DNA from: Anabaena catenula FACHB-362
Lineage (GTDB): Bacteria > Cyanobacteriota > Cyanobacteriia > Cyanobacteriales > Nostocaceae
Reading direction: 5' to 3'
Assembly (NCBI RefSeq): GCF_014698735.1
Contig: NZ_JACJTQ010000039.1
Location: 1 to 54,957, forward strand
Length of the DNA stretch: 54,957 nt
The position numbers were made by a program, and so were the translations under genes. The notes below the pieces were generated by a model. That model saw only the letters and a program-made list of their open reading frames with translations. It searched no databases and was not told the DNA's origin. The stretch's first letter is position 1, and each line of letters opens with the position of its first letter. Positions 35,494 through 45,309 of this stretch are shown here, piece after piece.

Positions 35494-37056
35494 ATGAATG
35501 AATACAAAAATGAATCAGACATCTACATTGGAAAATTATTAAACAACCGTTATTCAATTAAAAGCTTACTGGGTAAAGGAGGAATGGGTAGAGTTTATCT
35601 AGCTGAAGATGTTAGCAAAAGCTGTATGTTAGTTGCAGTTAAAATACTCTCTTTAAATATAGCCAATCAGCAGACCGCTCAACGTTTTGGCAGAGAAATT
35701 TTTATTGGCGCTCAATTGGGTAGAAAAAGTCCACATATTACGAGGGTATTAACTTACGGTATTACTAATGAAAGAGTACCTTTTTACGTTATGGAATATT
35801 TATGTGGGAAAACTATAAAACAAATTCTTAAAGTCGAAAGTTTAACTATTACTAAATTTATAGAATTTACACAGCAAATTTGTTTAGGGTTACATTGCGC
35901 TCACCAAGGTGTAACATTAGATGGCAAAATTTATCCTGTTATTCATAGAGATATTAAACCGGAAAATATATTTATCAACCATCATGGCAAAAAATCAGAA
36001 ATAGTTAAAATCCTTGATTTTGGCATTGCCAAATTTTTAACAGAAAGTAGTGGCATGACAATGACTGAATCTTTTATAGGTAGTCTGCCTTACTCTTCTC
36101 CAGAACATATGCAAGGAGAAAAAATATTAGATGTGCGTTCTGATATTTATAGCTTGGGAGTATTAATGTTTGAAATGCTGACAGGGAAACATCCATTTCA
36201 TACAACAAATCACTCTTTTAGTATTTGGTGTAAACTTCATTGTGTTCAAACTCCACCTACATTTGAAGAAGTCAATCCCCAAGTTAAAATTCCTGATGAA
36301 TTACAGCAATTAGTAAGACGTTGTTTAGAAAAAAATGTCAATGGTAGACCTAAAAATGTCGGCGAAATTTTAGACAATTTAGACAAAATAAAAACGCAAA
36401 TTAATGAGAATACTTTCAGCAGTGATCCTGTTAAAATAGTACCTTTAACATCAATTTCCGAAAAAGAATGTTGGCAGAAACATTGGCCTAAAAATAAACC
36501 AGTTGCCTTAATTTGTTTCCCCCAGCTTTTACAGACAGCAAAAGGCAATATAGCCACTTTTTGGGCGATGTTACCTCAAGCAGAAATAATGAAATTTCAA
36601 GGAAAAATATATACCACTGAATTTATCAGTAAAATGGATAACTACCCAATGGTGTTATGGGTAACAATGCTATATGATGACCAGTCTGCACTCATAAGAT
36701 GGCTATCTTATTACTTGGATTTGAACGAGATTAGAGAAGAAAAAATATTACAGACTTTAGCAGGAACAGGCTATTATCATCTGCTATTTTTCGCCTGTGA
36801 AGAACCTCATAAATGCTCCTATGTCACAACTTTTATTCTCACGGCTCAACAGCGGCAAACTTTGGCAGATAACTTAAGTTTAAGTCAAAAATTAGAACAA
36901 AAAATTATTTCTTCCAGCCAAGGAAAAAGCATTCTCAAAAAAGAATATGAAAAACTCAGATTAGAAGTTAGCAAAAAACTGAATACACCGGATAAAAAAC
37001 CAACAATTATTTTAAAATCTTGGCTAGTAAAATTATTTGATTTATTGAAATCTTAA
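35494..37056 (+). CDS. Ser/Thr protein kinase with unrecognised C-terminal domain (1)
   Basis: A 520-residue Hanks-type kinase from ATG 35494 (the frame is open back to GTG 35470). The kinase domain (about 20-285) is complete: G-K-G-G-M-G-R-V at 27-34, Lys50, catalytic HRDIKPEN with Asp153, and D175-F-G. A linker leads to a C-terminal domain (about 320-465) with FPQLLQTAKGNIATFWAMLP, MVLWVTMLYDD and YHLLFFACEEPH. The next gene has the same domain; I do not recognise it. No membrane span, so a soluble kinase. The paralogue starts 60 bp downstream, probably one transcript. The gene is AT-rich. Confidence 0.93.
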   Translation: MNEYKNESDIYIGKLLNNRYSIKSLLGKGGMGRVYLAEDVSKSCMLVAVKILSLNIANQQTAQRFGREIFIGAQLGRKSPHITRVLTYGITNERVPFYVMEYLCGKTIKQILKVESLTITKFIEFTQQICLGLHCAHQGVTLDGKIYPVIHRDIKPENIFINHHGKKSEIVKILDFGIAKFLTESSGMTMTESFIGSLPYSSPEHMQGEKILDVRSDIYSLGVLMFEMLTGKHPFHTTNHSFSIWCKLHCVQTPPTFEEVNPQVKIPDELQQLVRRCLEKNVNGRPKNVGEILDNLDKIKTQINENTFSSDPVKIVPLTSISEKECWQKHWPKNKPVALICFPQLLQTAKGNIATFWAMLPQAEIMKFQGKIYTTEFISKMDNYPMVLWVTMLYDDQSALIRWLSYYLDLNEIREEKILQTLAGTGYYHLLFFACEEPHKCSYVTTFILTAQQRQTLADNLSLSQKLEQKIISSSQGKSILKKEYEKLRLEVSKKLNTPDKKPTIILKSWLVKLFDLLKS

Positions 37057-37116
37057 TCAAAATCTAGCAAGCTCAATTAATAAAAAATTACCCATTCCCA
37101 TTTAGAGGTTATTAAA

Positions 37117-38628
37117 GTGAACAAAAGCCCATTCGCGTCTCCAGAAAATCAGGAGTTGCTTGCCAACCGTTACCAACTTAAGAAATTAATTGGTAAAGGT
37201 GGCATGGGTGAAGTTTTTTTAGCACATGATGTTTTGCTAGGAGGCACACCTGTTGCCATAAAATTTCTATCCCAAACAGTTACTAATCCCCAAGTCCAAG
37301 AAAGCTTTAACCGTGAAGCCCTCCTGAGTGCTGCTTTAAGCCAAAAAAGCATACATATTGTCCGGGCTTATGATTATGGTGTGAGTAAAAGTGGCAAGGC
37401 CTTTTATGTCATGGAATATTTATCTGGCAAGAGGTTGAAAGATTTAATTCCCGTACCTCTGCCAATATTTTTTACTCTCGCACGCCAGATTTGCCTTGGT
37501 TTACAATGCGCTCATAAAGGTATTAATATAGATGGAAAAATCAATCCACTAGTTCACAGGGATATTAAACCAGCTAACATAATAGTGATTCCTGATCCCA
37601 TTTTGGGGCAGTTAGTAAAAATTTTAGACTTTGGCATCGCTAAATTTTTAAATTCTGCAAATGTCATTCATACAAAAGGTTTTCATGGAACCTTACCATA
37701 CTGCTCCCCAGAACAATTAGAAGGGGATGAAGTAGATAGTCGCTCTGATATTTATAGCCTGGGTGTCATGATGTTTGAGATGCTGACTGGGCAAAAACCT
37801 TGGCAGCTAGAAACTCAATATTTTGGGGCTTGGTATAAAGCACACAAATTTGAAAAACCAAAATCGATCAATGATGTGAATCCTTATCTACAAGTACCTC
37901 AGCAGTTAAATGATTTAATTATGGCTTGTTTGGAAAAAAATCTAGACAATCGCCCGCAAAGTATGGCGGAAATTCTCCAAATATTGTCAAAAGTAGAACA
38001 GTCTGCTCACCAGAAAAAGCCCGCTAGTTTAGATAATAAATCCACCCCTCCAGGTTCATTGAGTTCAGAATTACCAATAACCATTTCACAAACCTGTCGG
38101 GAACTTGTGTGGCCTGAAGATAAACCTATTCAAGAAATTGTTTTTCCGCAATTAATAAATACTAAAACAGGCTCCGTGGCTGCTCTGTGGCTGATGTTGC
38201 CTCAACAAGAAATTACAAATCGCGCCCACGCCACCCTTCATAACCAGTTTATCTTTATTACCTCTCCTCACCCGATGTTACTGTGGGTGACAGTACTTTA
38301 CAATCGCCAACTCAGCCCCAAGTGGCTACCTTGCTACCTAGATATGCAAAATCCTCAAAATCTCAAGCTGGTATCAGCATTGACGGAGTATACGTCTTAC
38401 CCTTTGATTTTCTTTACCCTAGAAACACCCCATAGGAGCGCCAACATTCTCAGCAGTAGCATAGCGCCCACACAGCAAAAAAAGTTGCAAAATTGGGTAA
38501 AACAAAGTCAGCAACTACCATCTTCTTCTCCCCCGCAAGTCAGCAAAAATTTGTTAAAGCAGCAGTATAAACAGATGCAACCTCAGATATTGCAAAACCT
38601 GGTATCTCAAGGACAGATTGTGGTCTAG
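37117..38628 (+). CDS. Ser/Thr protein kinase with unrecognised C-terminal domain (2)
   Basis: A 503-residue paralogue of the preceding kinase, starting at GTG 37117 with AGAGG nine bases upstream. Kinase motifs are intact: G-K-G-G-M-G-E-V at 26-33, Lys49, HRDIKPAN with Asp149, D171-F-G. The C-terminal domain (about 320-470) shares W-P-x-D/N-K-P, FPQL, T-x-x-G-x-x-A-x-x-W-x-M-L-P, L-W-V-T-x-L-Y and a T/E-x-P-H-x-S motif with kinase 1. Overall divergence shows an old tandem duplication. tRNA-Asp and gltX follow. Confidence 0.93.
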   Translation: MNKSPFASPENQELLANRYQLKKLIGKGGMGEVFLAHDVLLGGTPVAIKFLSQTVTNPQVQESFNREALLSAALSQKSIHIVRAYDYGVSKSGKAFYVMEYLSGKRLKDLIPVPLPIFFTLARQICLGLQCAHKGINIDGKINPLVHRDIKPANIIVIPDPILGQLVKILDFGIAKFLNSANVIHTKGFHGTLPYCSPEQLEGDEVDSRSDIYSLGVMMFEMLTGQKPWQLETQYFGAWYKAHKFEKPKSINDVNPYLQVPQQLNDLIMACLEKNLDNRPQSMAEILQILSKVEQSAHQKKPASLDNKSTPPGSLSSELPITISQTCRELVWPEDKPIQEIVFPQLINTKTGSVAALWLMLPQQEITNRAHATLHNQFIFITSPHPMLLWVTVLYNRQLSPKWLPCYLDMQNPQNLKLVSALTEYTSYPLIFFTLETPHRSANILSSSIAPTQQKKLQNWVKQSQQLPSSSPPQVSKNLLKQQYKQMQPQILQNLVSQGQIVV

Positions 38629-38742
38629 AGCCACTTTCTGTGTTAAACAGACGAAGAACTAGAAAAAACATCAATATTTTTTCTCCCAGCTACTTGACAA
38701 GTAGGAAAAAAAAGGCAATACTAATAAAGTTGCTAAACACAA

Positions 38743-38816
38743 GGGACTGTAGTTCAATTGGTTAGAGCACCGCCCTGTCACGGCGGAAGTTGCGGGTTCG
38801 AGCCCCGTCAGTCCCG
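38743..38816 (+). tRNA. tRNA-Asp (GTC)
   Basis: A 74-base cloverleaf: acceptor GGGACTG/CAGTCCC with discriminator G, D-loop GTTCAATTGGTTAGAGC, anticodon stem CCGCC/GGCGG with loop CTGTCAC (anticodon GTC at 38777-38779), and T-arm GCGGG-TTCGAGC-CCCGT. CCA is not encoded. It lies between the kinase pair and gltX. Confidence 0.97.
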
Positions 38817-38964
38817 TTCTCAAGTGCTGAGTCATGAGTACTAAGTGCTGAATTTAGATGATTTTGAGTTAATCAAAAAGATTTTAATGGATGAATGGTT
38901 TTAAACCAGGACTCGGTATTCAGAACTCAGCACCTGTTTTGCTTTGTGAAAGAGAGAATTAACT

Positions 38965-40401
38965 GTGACCGTTAGAGTCCGTATTGCTCCAAGTCCAACT
39001 GGAAATTTACATATTGGTACAGCCAGAACTGCTGTATTCAATTATTTGTTTGCCCGTCACCACGGCGGAAAGTTTATTCTGCGAATTGAAGATACAGATT
39101 TAGAGCGATCGCGCCCCGAATACACCGATAATATTCTGTCAGGTCTGCGCTGGCTAGGATTGAACTGGGATGAAGGGCCATTTTTCCAATCTCAAAGGCT
39201 GGATCTTTACCAAGCAGCAGTCCAAAAACTTCTAGATCAAGGATTAGCCTATCGTTGCTACACCACATCTGAAGAACTAGAGGCGTTGCGAGAAGCGCAA
39301 AAAGCTAGAAACGAAGCTCCCCGCTATGACAACCGTCACCGTAACCTCACCCCAGCACAACGCGCCGCATTTGAAGCGGAAGGACGTTCTTCGGTGATTC
39401 GTTTCCAAATTGACGATGGACGAGAAATTGTCTGGAATGATTTAGTACGGGGTAAAATGAGTTGGCGCGGAAGTGACTTGGGTGGTGATATGGTCATCGC
39501 TCGCGCTTCAGCAGAAGGTGTTGGTCAACCACTTTATAACTTTGTGGTGGTGGTGGATGACATTGATATGCAAATTACCCATGTCATTCGTGGTGAAGAC
39601 CACATAGCTAACACCGCCAAACAGATTTTGTTGTATGAAGCTTTAGGCGCTCAAATTCCTGAATTTGCCCATACACCGCTGATTTTGAATCAAGAAGGGC
39701 GCAAACTTTCCAAGCGGGATGGAGTCACTTCTATTTCCGATTTTCAGCAAATGGGTTTTACTGCTGAAGGTTTGGTTAATTATATGACCTTGTTGGGCTG
39801 GTCGGCTCCAGATTCAACTCAAGAAATCTTTACTTTGGAAGCAGCAGCCAAAGAATTTACCTTTGAGCGCGTCAATAAAGCCGGTGCTAAATTTGACTGG
39901 GACAAACTGGATTGGTTGAATAGCCAATACCTCCATAGTATGCCAGTAGATAAACTCACAGATTTGCTCATACCTTTCTGGGAAACCGCTGGATATACAT
40001 TTTCCGGTGGTAGAGAGCGTCCTTGGTTAGAGCAACTAGTAGGTTTAATTGGTGCTAGTTTGACTCGGTTGGTAGATGCTGTAGCCATGAGCAAAATGTT
40101 TTTTATAGAGGCAGTAGAATTTAGCTCAGAAGGCTCTGCTCAACTTCAGCAAGAAGAAGTGAAAGCTACACTGCAAGGTATTCTCACAGCTTTAGAAAAT
40201 CAGCCTCAACTGTCAGCAGATACCGCCCAAGAGATAATTAAGCAAGTGGTAAAAGAGCAAAAAGTCAAAAAAGGCTTAGTTATGCGATCGCTCCGAGCCG
40301 CTCTAACAGGAGATGTACATGGACCCGACCTCATCCAATCATGGCTGTTACTAAATCAGATTGGTTTAGATAAACAACGTTTAAATCAAGCAATAATTTA
40401 G
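38965..40401 (+). CDS. gltX: glutamate--tRNA ligase
   Basis: A 478-residue class I aminoacyl-tRNA synthetase charging tRNA-Glu; in cyanobacteria this enzyme usually also misacylates tRNA-Gln for later amidation, and Glu-tRNA feeds tetrapyrrole synthesis. HIGH-type motif H16-I-G-T in [12 protein letters not shown], and the KMSKS-type motif K-L-S-K-R in [26 protein letters not shown] and [14 protein letters not shown] are conserved. The start is GTG at 38965 with GAGAGA upstream. Stand-alone, 149 bp after tRNA-Asp. Confidence 0.97.
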   Translation: MTVRVRIAPSPTGNLHIGTARTAVFNYLFARHHGGKFILRIEDTDLERSRPEYTDNILSGLRWLGLNWDEGPFFQSQRLDLYQAAVQKLLDQGLAYRCYTTSEELEALREAQKARNEAPRYDNRHRNLTPAQRAAFEAEGRSSVIRFQIDDGREIVWNDLVRGKMSWRGSDLGGDMVIARASAEGVGQPLYNFVVVVDDIDMQITHVIRGEDHIANTAKQILLYEALGAQIPEFAHTPLILNQEGRKLSKRDGVTSISDFQQMGFTAEGLVNYMTLLGWSAPDSTQEIFTLEAAAKEFTFERVNKAGAKFDWDKLDWLNSQYLHSMPVDKLTDLLIPFWETAGYTFSGGRERPWLEQLVGLIGASLTRLVDAVAMSKMFFIEAVEFSSEGSAQLQQEEVKATLQGILTALENQPQLSADTAQEIIKQVVKEQKVKKGLVMRSLRAALTGDVHGPDLIQSWLLLNQIGLDKQRLNQAII

Positions 40402-40581
40402 GTGACAGGTCATAAGTGATAGGTGACAGGTGACAGGTGATAGAAAGCAGGGAGCAGGGGGCAGGGGGCAGTAGATAATTATTTCTCCCCATCTTCGCGT
40501 CACTGCGTCACCCCATCTCCGCGTCACCGCGTCACCCCATCTCCCCATCCTCTGGCATGGGGAACTTGGTGTGTAAGATTC
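40402..40581. repeat. short tandem repeats after gltX
   Basis: AGGTGACAGGTGATAGGTGACAGG-like units (40400-40442), three GCAGGGG units (40448-40470) and GCGTCACCGCGTCACCCCATCT units (40497-40550) in succession. The arrays resemble those at 8427-8454, 2436-2575 and 18525-18580. Confidence 0.8.
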
Positions 40582-40617
40582 ATGTCTTTAAAAATACTTA
40601 AAAATGAATGTAATACA

Positions 40618-41109
40618 ATGCCCACAAAAGCGCTCAATATAGTAATAAGATTATCATTGATGATAGTTACTCTCTGTAGTATATCTGTAATTAATAGTAC
40701 TGCTGATGCTCAAGAAGCCCCACCAATTTTTGGGGATATCACTATTAACCGCCAATTTTCCCCAGATCCTTTGAAAGTTAGGGGAATGAGTGGTGGCTCA
40801 GTTAAAGCAACCGAAGTGGGTGGGAAAGAAACCCCTACAGGGCCATGTGCAGGATTTGTAGATCAAGCCGCAGACCATACTCTCAAGTTAACAAGTAAAT
40901 TTGACTACCTAAAACTGCAAGTAGAAAGTCCGAGGGACACCACAATAATTATTAAGGGGCCAGGTGGTACTTGGTGCAATGATGACTTTGACGGTAAAAA
41001 TCCCGGCATTGTTGGTGAATGGTTGCAGGGAACCTACCAAATTTGGGTCGGTTCCTACGAAAAAGGCAAATATCTACCCTACACTTTAAAAATTACAGAA
41101 GTTAAGTAA
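40618..41109 (+). CDS. exported protein with pre-peptidase-like beta fold, unknown role
   Basis: A 163-residue protein with a signal peptide (hydrophobic 9-28, cleavage near ADA-QEAPP). The mature part is strand-rich with CAGFVDQAADHTLKL, a central LKLQVESPRDTTIIIKGPGGTWCNDD and GTYQIWVGSYEKGKYLPYTL, which looks like the beta-sandwich of pre-peptidase C-terminal (PPC)-like domains. Two Cys may form a disulfide. ATG 40618 is preferred for the signal peptide; ATG 40582 would add 12 residues. Function is unknown. Confidence 0.78.
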   Translation: MPTKALNIVIRLSLMIVTLCSISVINSTADAQEAPPIFGDITINRQFSPDPLKVRGMSGGSVKATEVGGKETPTGPCAGFVDQAADHTLKLTSKFDYLKLQVESPRDTTIIIKGPGGTWCNDDFDGKNPGIVGEWLQGTYQIWVGSYEKGKYLPYTLKITEVK

Positions 41110-41537
41110 GTTCACAAAGAGGCAGGGGTGGGGACAGGGGGAAAAACTAGCCTCGAAAAAACGATACAAGCCCCTGAATTTATGATTGGATTCTATAAAA
41201 ATGTTATATCCAAGACACGCAGCAGAAGGGGAAAGGTATGCTGATTCAAATCCCCAGATCCTTGACTGCGTTCAGGATGAGTAGAGCGTTTTAATGATGG
41301 GGATTTCCCTTTTGCCTGTTCTGGCTGAAGAATTCCCTTTTAATCTGCATTTGTATTAAAATGAGAATTAAGTTAACTTTGATTAAGATTTTTGAGAAGC
41401 GTTATGGATCTGCCGTATAGCCTTAAGAGCTTGGTGGCAATACCTGAACGGTCATCAGATATCGAATTAAACAAAATGGATTTATAAACATCCGTTACAC
41501 AGATTAAGTCGTACTGGCATCTAGAGGCAAATTAAAG
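41110..41537. other. 428-bp region upstream of ftsH, with an inverted repeat
   Basis: AAATCCCCA (41248-41256) and TGGGGATTT (41298-41306) form a perfect 9-bp inverted repeat with a 41-base interval, about 230 bp before ftsH. It could be a regulatory or termination structure. AT-rich beyond it; AGAGG lies 10 bases before the ftsH start. Confidence 0.5.
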
Positions 41538-43424
41538 ATGAAATTTTCTTGGAGAGTCGTAGCACTCTGGTCATTGCTGGCTTTGGTAATAGGCTTTTTC
41601 TTCTGGCAAGGAGCCTTTGCCGGCGCTCCTGTAGATGCAAGCAAGAATGCAGCTAATACTCGCATGACCTATGGTCGCTTTTTGGAATACTTAGACGCTG
41701 ATCGCGTTACCAATGTCGATCTTTATGATGGTGGTAGAACAGCGATTATCGAAGCTAATGACCAAGATATCGAAAACCGCGTTCAACGCTGGCGAGTTGA
41801 TTTACCTACTAATGCTCCTGAGCTAATTAATAAACTCAAAGAACATAAAGTCAGTTTTGACGCTCATCCCATGCGGAATGATGGCGCAATCTGGGGCTTG
41901 TTGGGTAATCTTGTCTTCCCAGTTTTGTTGATTACTGGTTTGTTCTTTTTGTTCCGTCGCTCCAACAATCTTCCTGGTGGCCCTGGACAAGCAATGAATT
42001 TCGGCAAATCCCGCGCTCGGTTCCAAATGGAAGCGAAAACAGGGGTAAAATTTGACGATGTAGCTGGGATTGAAGAAGCGAAAGAAGAACTGCAAGAAGT
42101 TGTGACTTTCCTCAAACAACCAGAGAAATTTACTGCTGTAGGCGCTCGGATTCCCAAGGGTGTACTGTTAATTGGCCCTCCAGGAACTGGTAAAACTTTA
42201 CTAGCAAAAGCGATCGCAGGGGAAGCTGGTGTTCCCTTCTTCTCAATCTCTGGTTCAGAGTTTGTAGAAATGTTCGTTGGTGTGGGTGCTTCCCGTGTCC
42301 GCGACTTGTTCAAGAAAGCCAAAGATAACGCTCCTTGTATCATCTTTATTGATGAAATCGATGCAGTAGGTCGTCAACGGGGTGCGGGTATCGGTGGTGG
42401 TAACGATGAGAGAGAACAAACTCTCAACCAGCTATTAACTGAAATGGATGGTTTTGAAGGTAACACAGGTATCATTATTATTGCTGCTACCAACCGTCCT
42501 GATGTATTGGATTCTGCGTTGTTGCGTCCCGGTCGTTTTGACAGACAGGTAACTGTTGACGCTCCTGATATTAAAGGACGTTTAGAAGTTCTAGAAGTTC
42601 ATGCACGCAATAAGAAATTAGACAAGAGTGTATCCTTGGAAGCGATCGCACGTCGTACTCCTGGATTCACCGGCGCAGATTTAGCTAACCTCCTCAACGA
42701 AGCTGCTATTCTCACCGCTAGAAGACGCAAAGACGCTATTACCCTGCTAGAAATCGATGATGCTGTGGACAGGGTCGTTGCAGGTATGGAAGGTACTCCC
42801 TTGGTAGACAGCAAGAGTAAGCGCTTGATTGCTTACCATGAAATCGGACACGCTTTGGTGGGTACTTTGTTAAAAGACCATGACCCAGTACAAAAAGTGA
42901 CTCTGATTCCTAGAGGACAAGCACAGGGTTTAACTTGGTTTATGCCCAACGAAGAACAAGGTTTAATTTCTCGTTCTCAACTCAAAGCCCGAATCACTGG
43001 TGCTTTGGGTGGACGTGCTGCTGAAGAGGTAATCTTTGGCCCAGCGGAAGTTACCACTGGTGCTGGTGGAGACTTGCAACAGTTGTCAGGAATGGCACGA
43101 CAAATGGTAACAAGGTTTGGGATGTCTGATTTGGGACCCCTGTCACTAGAAAGCCAACAGGGAGAAGTATTCCTGGGTCGTGACTGGACAACACGTTCTG
43201 AGTATTCTGAATCCATTGCTTGTCGCATTGATGCTCAAGTAAGAGCGATCGCAGAAGAGTGTTACGATAACGCTAAAAAGATTATCCGTGAACATCGCAG
43301 TGTCACAGATCGTTTGGTAGATTTGTTGATCGAAAAAGAAACCATTGATGGTGAAGAGTTCCGTCAAATTGTCGCTGAGTACACTGTTGTACCTGATAAG
43401 TCACAGTTTGTACCGCAACTGTAA
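41538..43424 (+). CDS. ftsH: FtsH-type ATP-dependent zinc metalloprotease (FtsH2-like)
   Basis: A 628-residue membrane-anchored AAA+ protease that degrades damaged membrane proteins; the cyanobacterial FtsH2 type removes photodamaged D1 from photosystem II. Two membrane helices (about 7-26 and 117-140) enclose a luminal/periplasmic domain. Walker A GPPGTGKT (213-220), Walker [12 protein letters not shown], the second region of homology, and zinc motif H-E-I-G-H (434-438; usually H-E-A-G-H or H-E-V-G-H). N-terminal [21 protein letters not shown] and C-terminal [19 protein letters not shown] are close to what I recall of FtsH2. A strong terminator follows. Confidence 0.97.
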   Translation: MKFSWRVVALWSLLALVIGFFFWQGAFAGAPVDASKNAANTRMTYGRFLEYLDADRVTNVDLYDGGRTAIIEANDQDIENRVQRWRVDLPTNAPELINKLKEHKVSFDAHPMRNDGAIWGLLGNLVFPVLLITGLFFLFRRSNNLPGGPGQAMNFGKSRARFQMEAKTGVKFDDVAGIEEAKEELQEVVTFLKQPEKFTAVGARIPKGVLLIGPPGTGKTLLAKAIAGEAGVPFFSISGSEFVEMFVGVGASRVRDLFKKAKDNAPCIIFIDEIDAVGRQRGAGIGGGNDEREQTLNQLLTEMDGFEGNTGIIIIAATNRPDVLDSALLRPGRFDRQVTVDAPDIKGRLEVLEVHARNKKLDKSVSLEAIARRTPGFTGADLANLLNEAAILTARRRKDAITLLEIDDAVDRVVAGMEGTPLVDSKSKRLIAYHEIGHALVGTLLKDHDPVQKVTLIPRGQAQGLTWFMPNEEQGLISRSQLKARITGALGGRAAEEVIFGPAEVTTGAGGDLQQLSGMARQMVTRFGMSDLGPLSLESQQGEVFLGRDWTTRSEYSESIACRIDAQVRAIAEECYDNAKKIIREHRSVTDRLVDLLIEKETIDGEEFRQIVAEYTVVPDKSQFVPQL

Positions 43425-43447
43425 TTTCTAATCTATAAATTTTGTGA

Positions 43448-43483
43448 ATGGATGTGGTTAATTTGACCATATCCATTTTTTTT
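43448..43483 (+). terminator. terminator of ftsH
   Basis: ATGGATGTGGT (43448-43458) and ACCATATCCAT (43466-43476) pair over 11 bp with one G-T wobble and a 7-base loop, followed by a run of eight T. Confidence 0.9.
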
Positions 43484-43510
43484 GCGTATGAATTTATCTC
43501 ACGCAGAGGA

Positions 43511-43551
43511 GCCAGTGCGTTGCGCGGGTTTCCCGCGTTGTAGCAACTGGC
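43511..43551. repeat. palindromic GCCAGT...ACTGGC repeat
   Basis: Ends GCCAGT and ACTGGC are inverted, and the core GCGGGTTTCCCGC is a perfect short hairpin. Followed by GTAGCGCAGAG, part of the same repeat type. Confidence 0.75.
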
Positions 43552-43667
43552 GTAGCGCAGAGAGAAAGAGTTTGAGAAATGGAATTTTTGTAAGTTTTCG
43601 CTACAATTTAATCACTATTGTCAAACGAAAATTATCTATTAATGTTTACTAACTACATTATAAATTT

Positions 43668-43789
43668 GTAGGTTGGGTTAAGCGACAGCGCAACCCAACA
43701 AAATCGGCAAAATGTTGGGTAACAAGAGCGTCAAACGCCATTTTCCACAAGCCGGGAAACCCGTCCAACGCGATGGCTCCCCAACCTAC
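43668..43789. repeat. 122-bp element with GTAGGTTGGG terminal inverted repeats
   Basis: GTAGGTTGGG (43668-43677) and CCCAACCTAC (43780-43789) are perfect inverted ends. The interior has internal GTTGGG/CCCAAC repeats (GCGCAACCCAAC, ATGTTGGGTAAC) and GCCGGGAAACCCG. No coding capacity. Confidence 0.75.
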
Positions 43790-43839
43790 ACAAATCAAAT
43801 TTATTTTTTAGTTAGGGTTTGGGTAGTGGGTTTTAGAAT

Positions 43840-44397
43840 TTAAAATATTTCACTCACATTAATAGTGATATCAGAAAAAGCTAAAATTGATAAAACTTGA
43901 TTCTTTACTAACTTCTGTACATCTTGATAAACTCCCTGAAGAGGATTTCTATAAACTTCTATAATTTCCTGATTTACATCCACTAACCAAACTTCGGAAA
44001 TATTCGCTTCCGCATACAAAGGAATTTTCACTTCTCGGTCATATATTATGGTTGTATCAGCAACTTCTATTAACAAAAATATATCTTCTGGTTGGGGGTG
44101 CGAATTTCTATAAAAATCTTGACGCGGTTTTAATAATGCTATATCTGGTTGGGGTTCAGAAGTCTCATCTAATTCTACAGGATTTTGAGGTGCAAGCACT
44201 ATCCGTTTTCCTAGAAGCTGAATCAGTAGATTAACTAGTCTATTTACACAACCCGCGTGTCTTGTGCCAATAGGTGTCATATCAATCATTTCCCCCCGAA
44301 TTAATTCTATTCGGTCATTTTCTGACAAAATACCAGATTCAGCCATTTGATGATATTGCTGAACTGTAAATTGGTGTCTGACTAAACTTAGTGTCAT
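43840..44397 (-). CDS. Uma2 family protein (PD-(D/E)XK fold)
   Basis: A 185-residue member of the Uma2 family, greatly expanded in cyanobacteria. The core is ENDRIELIRGEMIDMTPIG, then PQNPVELDETSEPQPDIALL, FLLIEVADTTIIYDREVKIPLYAEANISEVWLVD. The Asp in Q-P-D and the E-V-A-D region are the likely PD-(D/E)XK acids. Predicted as a nuclease but function is unproven. The ATG at 44397 is preceded by GGAGGTGAC, an ideal ribosome binding site, which settles the start. It diverges from the exported-protein gene. Confidence 0.92.
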   Translation of the reverse strand: MTLSLVRHQFTVQQYHQMAESGILSENDRIELIRGEMIDMTPIGTRHAGCVNRLVNLLIQLLGKRIVLAPQNPVELDETSEPQPDIALLKPRQDFYRNSHPQPEDIFLLIEVADTTIIYDREVKIPLYAEANISEVWLVDVNQEIIEVYRNPLQGVYQDVQKLVKNQVLSILAFSDITINVSEIF

Positions 44398-44493
44398 TGT
44401 CACCTCCGCATTAATTTGGTTCTGGACAAAAAACAAAAATCCGAAATTAGATATTTCACATTGTATCTAAATATAGAAAGTTTCCAAAATACT

Positions 44494-45069
44494 ATGAATA
44501 GCAAAACTCAATTATTAACTATTTTTACTATCACTGTCACAACTTCTATTTTCACAGTGGGAATAGTTACTGCACAGACAAAATTAACAAGTCAGTCAAA
44601 AGTAACTATTAATGGTATTGGTGCGGTAAAAGCAGGAATGAGTCTTCCTGAAGCTGCTGCAAATACTCGTTTATATGTTTCCTTTTCTGGAAGCGATAGT
44701 TGTTACTATCTTCAAGGAGAAGGAGAACTAAAAGGTATATCGTTTATGGTGACAAAAGATGATGTTAAAAGTCGTCAGAAATATGTCACTAGCGATGTTA
44801 TTGCTAGGGTGGATATAGATGACCCAAAATTTACCACAGTTTCCGGGGCAAAAATTGGCGATACTGAGGCAAGAATTAAATCTCTTTATCCTGGACAAAT
44901 TAAAGTTACACCTCATGAATATGTCTCAGGTGGACATTACCTAACTTTAATACCCAGAGATAAAACTGACCAAAAATATAGAGTGATTTTCGAGACTGAT
45001 GGTAAGCGTGTAACTCGTTTTCGATCAGGTAAACTGCCAGAAGTAGAATTTGTGGAGGGATGTAGTTAA
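44494..45069 (+). CDS. exported protein, unknown function
   Basis: A 191-residue protein with an N-terminal signal segment (hydrophobic 8-25, cleavage near VTA-QTK). The mature part begins VTINGIGAVKAGMSLPEAA, a G-x-x-x-A-G-M-S/T-x-x-E-A motif seen in small secreted cyanobacterial proteins, and continues with a similar second unit (VSGAKIGDTEARIKSLYP), so it may be two copies of one fold. Two Cys (DSCYYL and the terminal EGCS) may pair. The frame is open to 44416, overlapping the divergent Uma2 gene, so ATG 44494 is preferred. Confidence 0.78.
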   Translation: MNSKTQLLTIFTITVTTSIFTVGIVTAQTKLTSQSKVTINGIGAVKAGMSLPEAAANTRLYVSFSGSDSCYYLQGEGELKGISFMVTKDDVKSRQKYVTSDVIARVDIDDPKFTTVSGAKIGDTEARIKSLYPGQIKVTPHEYVSGGHYLTLIPRDKTDQKYRVIFETDGKRVTRFRSGKLPEVEFVEGCS

Positions 45070-45160
45070 ATTTTGGGAATGGGGAATAGGGAATAATTAT
45101 TTACCAATTACCAATTACCAATCACTTAACCAAAAAATGGGTTAGCTGTTAGTTTTCACA

Positions 45161-45272
45161 CCCGTCCGGAAATCAATTTCCGGTCTAATAGCAAAAGTGC
45201 GTTAAAACGCACTCTCAAAATAGTCGGTTTTAACCGACTTTAGCTATCAGACAGGGAATTTATTCCCTGGCT
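45161..45272 (+). repeat. 112-bp multi-hairpin repeat, left copy
   Basis: Four successive short palindromes: CCGGAAATCAATTTCCGG, GTGCGTTAAAACGCAC, GTCGGTTTTAACCGAC and AGGGAATTTATTCCCT, joined by TCTAATAGCAAAA, TCTCAAAATA and TTTAGCTATCAGAC. A second copy in the same orientation is at 50333-50444. The pair brackets the NTPase/WD40 block. Confidence 0.93.
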
Positions 45273-45309
45273 TTATTAGCTTTATTTATTCCCTGACTTG
45301 CACAATACC

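Larger units (their letters stand above)
43484..43839. other. gap with two dispersed palindromic repeats
   Basis: About 355 bp with no gene. GCCAGTGCGTTGCGCGGG / CCCGCGTTGTAGCAACTGGC (43511-43551) is a palindromic repeat, and GTAGGTTGGG...CCCAACCTAC (43668-43789) is a second small element; both are types seen widely in Nostoc intergenic DNA. Confidence 0.7.

Noticed and set aside
41864-42343. 159-codon minus-strand frame inside ftsH
   Set aside because: Antisense of the FtsH AAA domain; composition is an artefact of its codon use.
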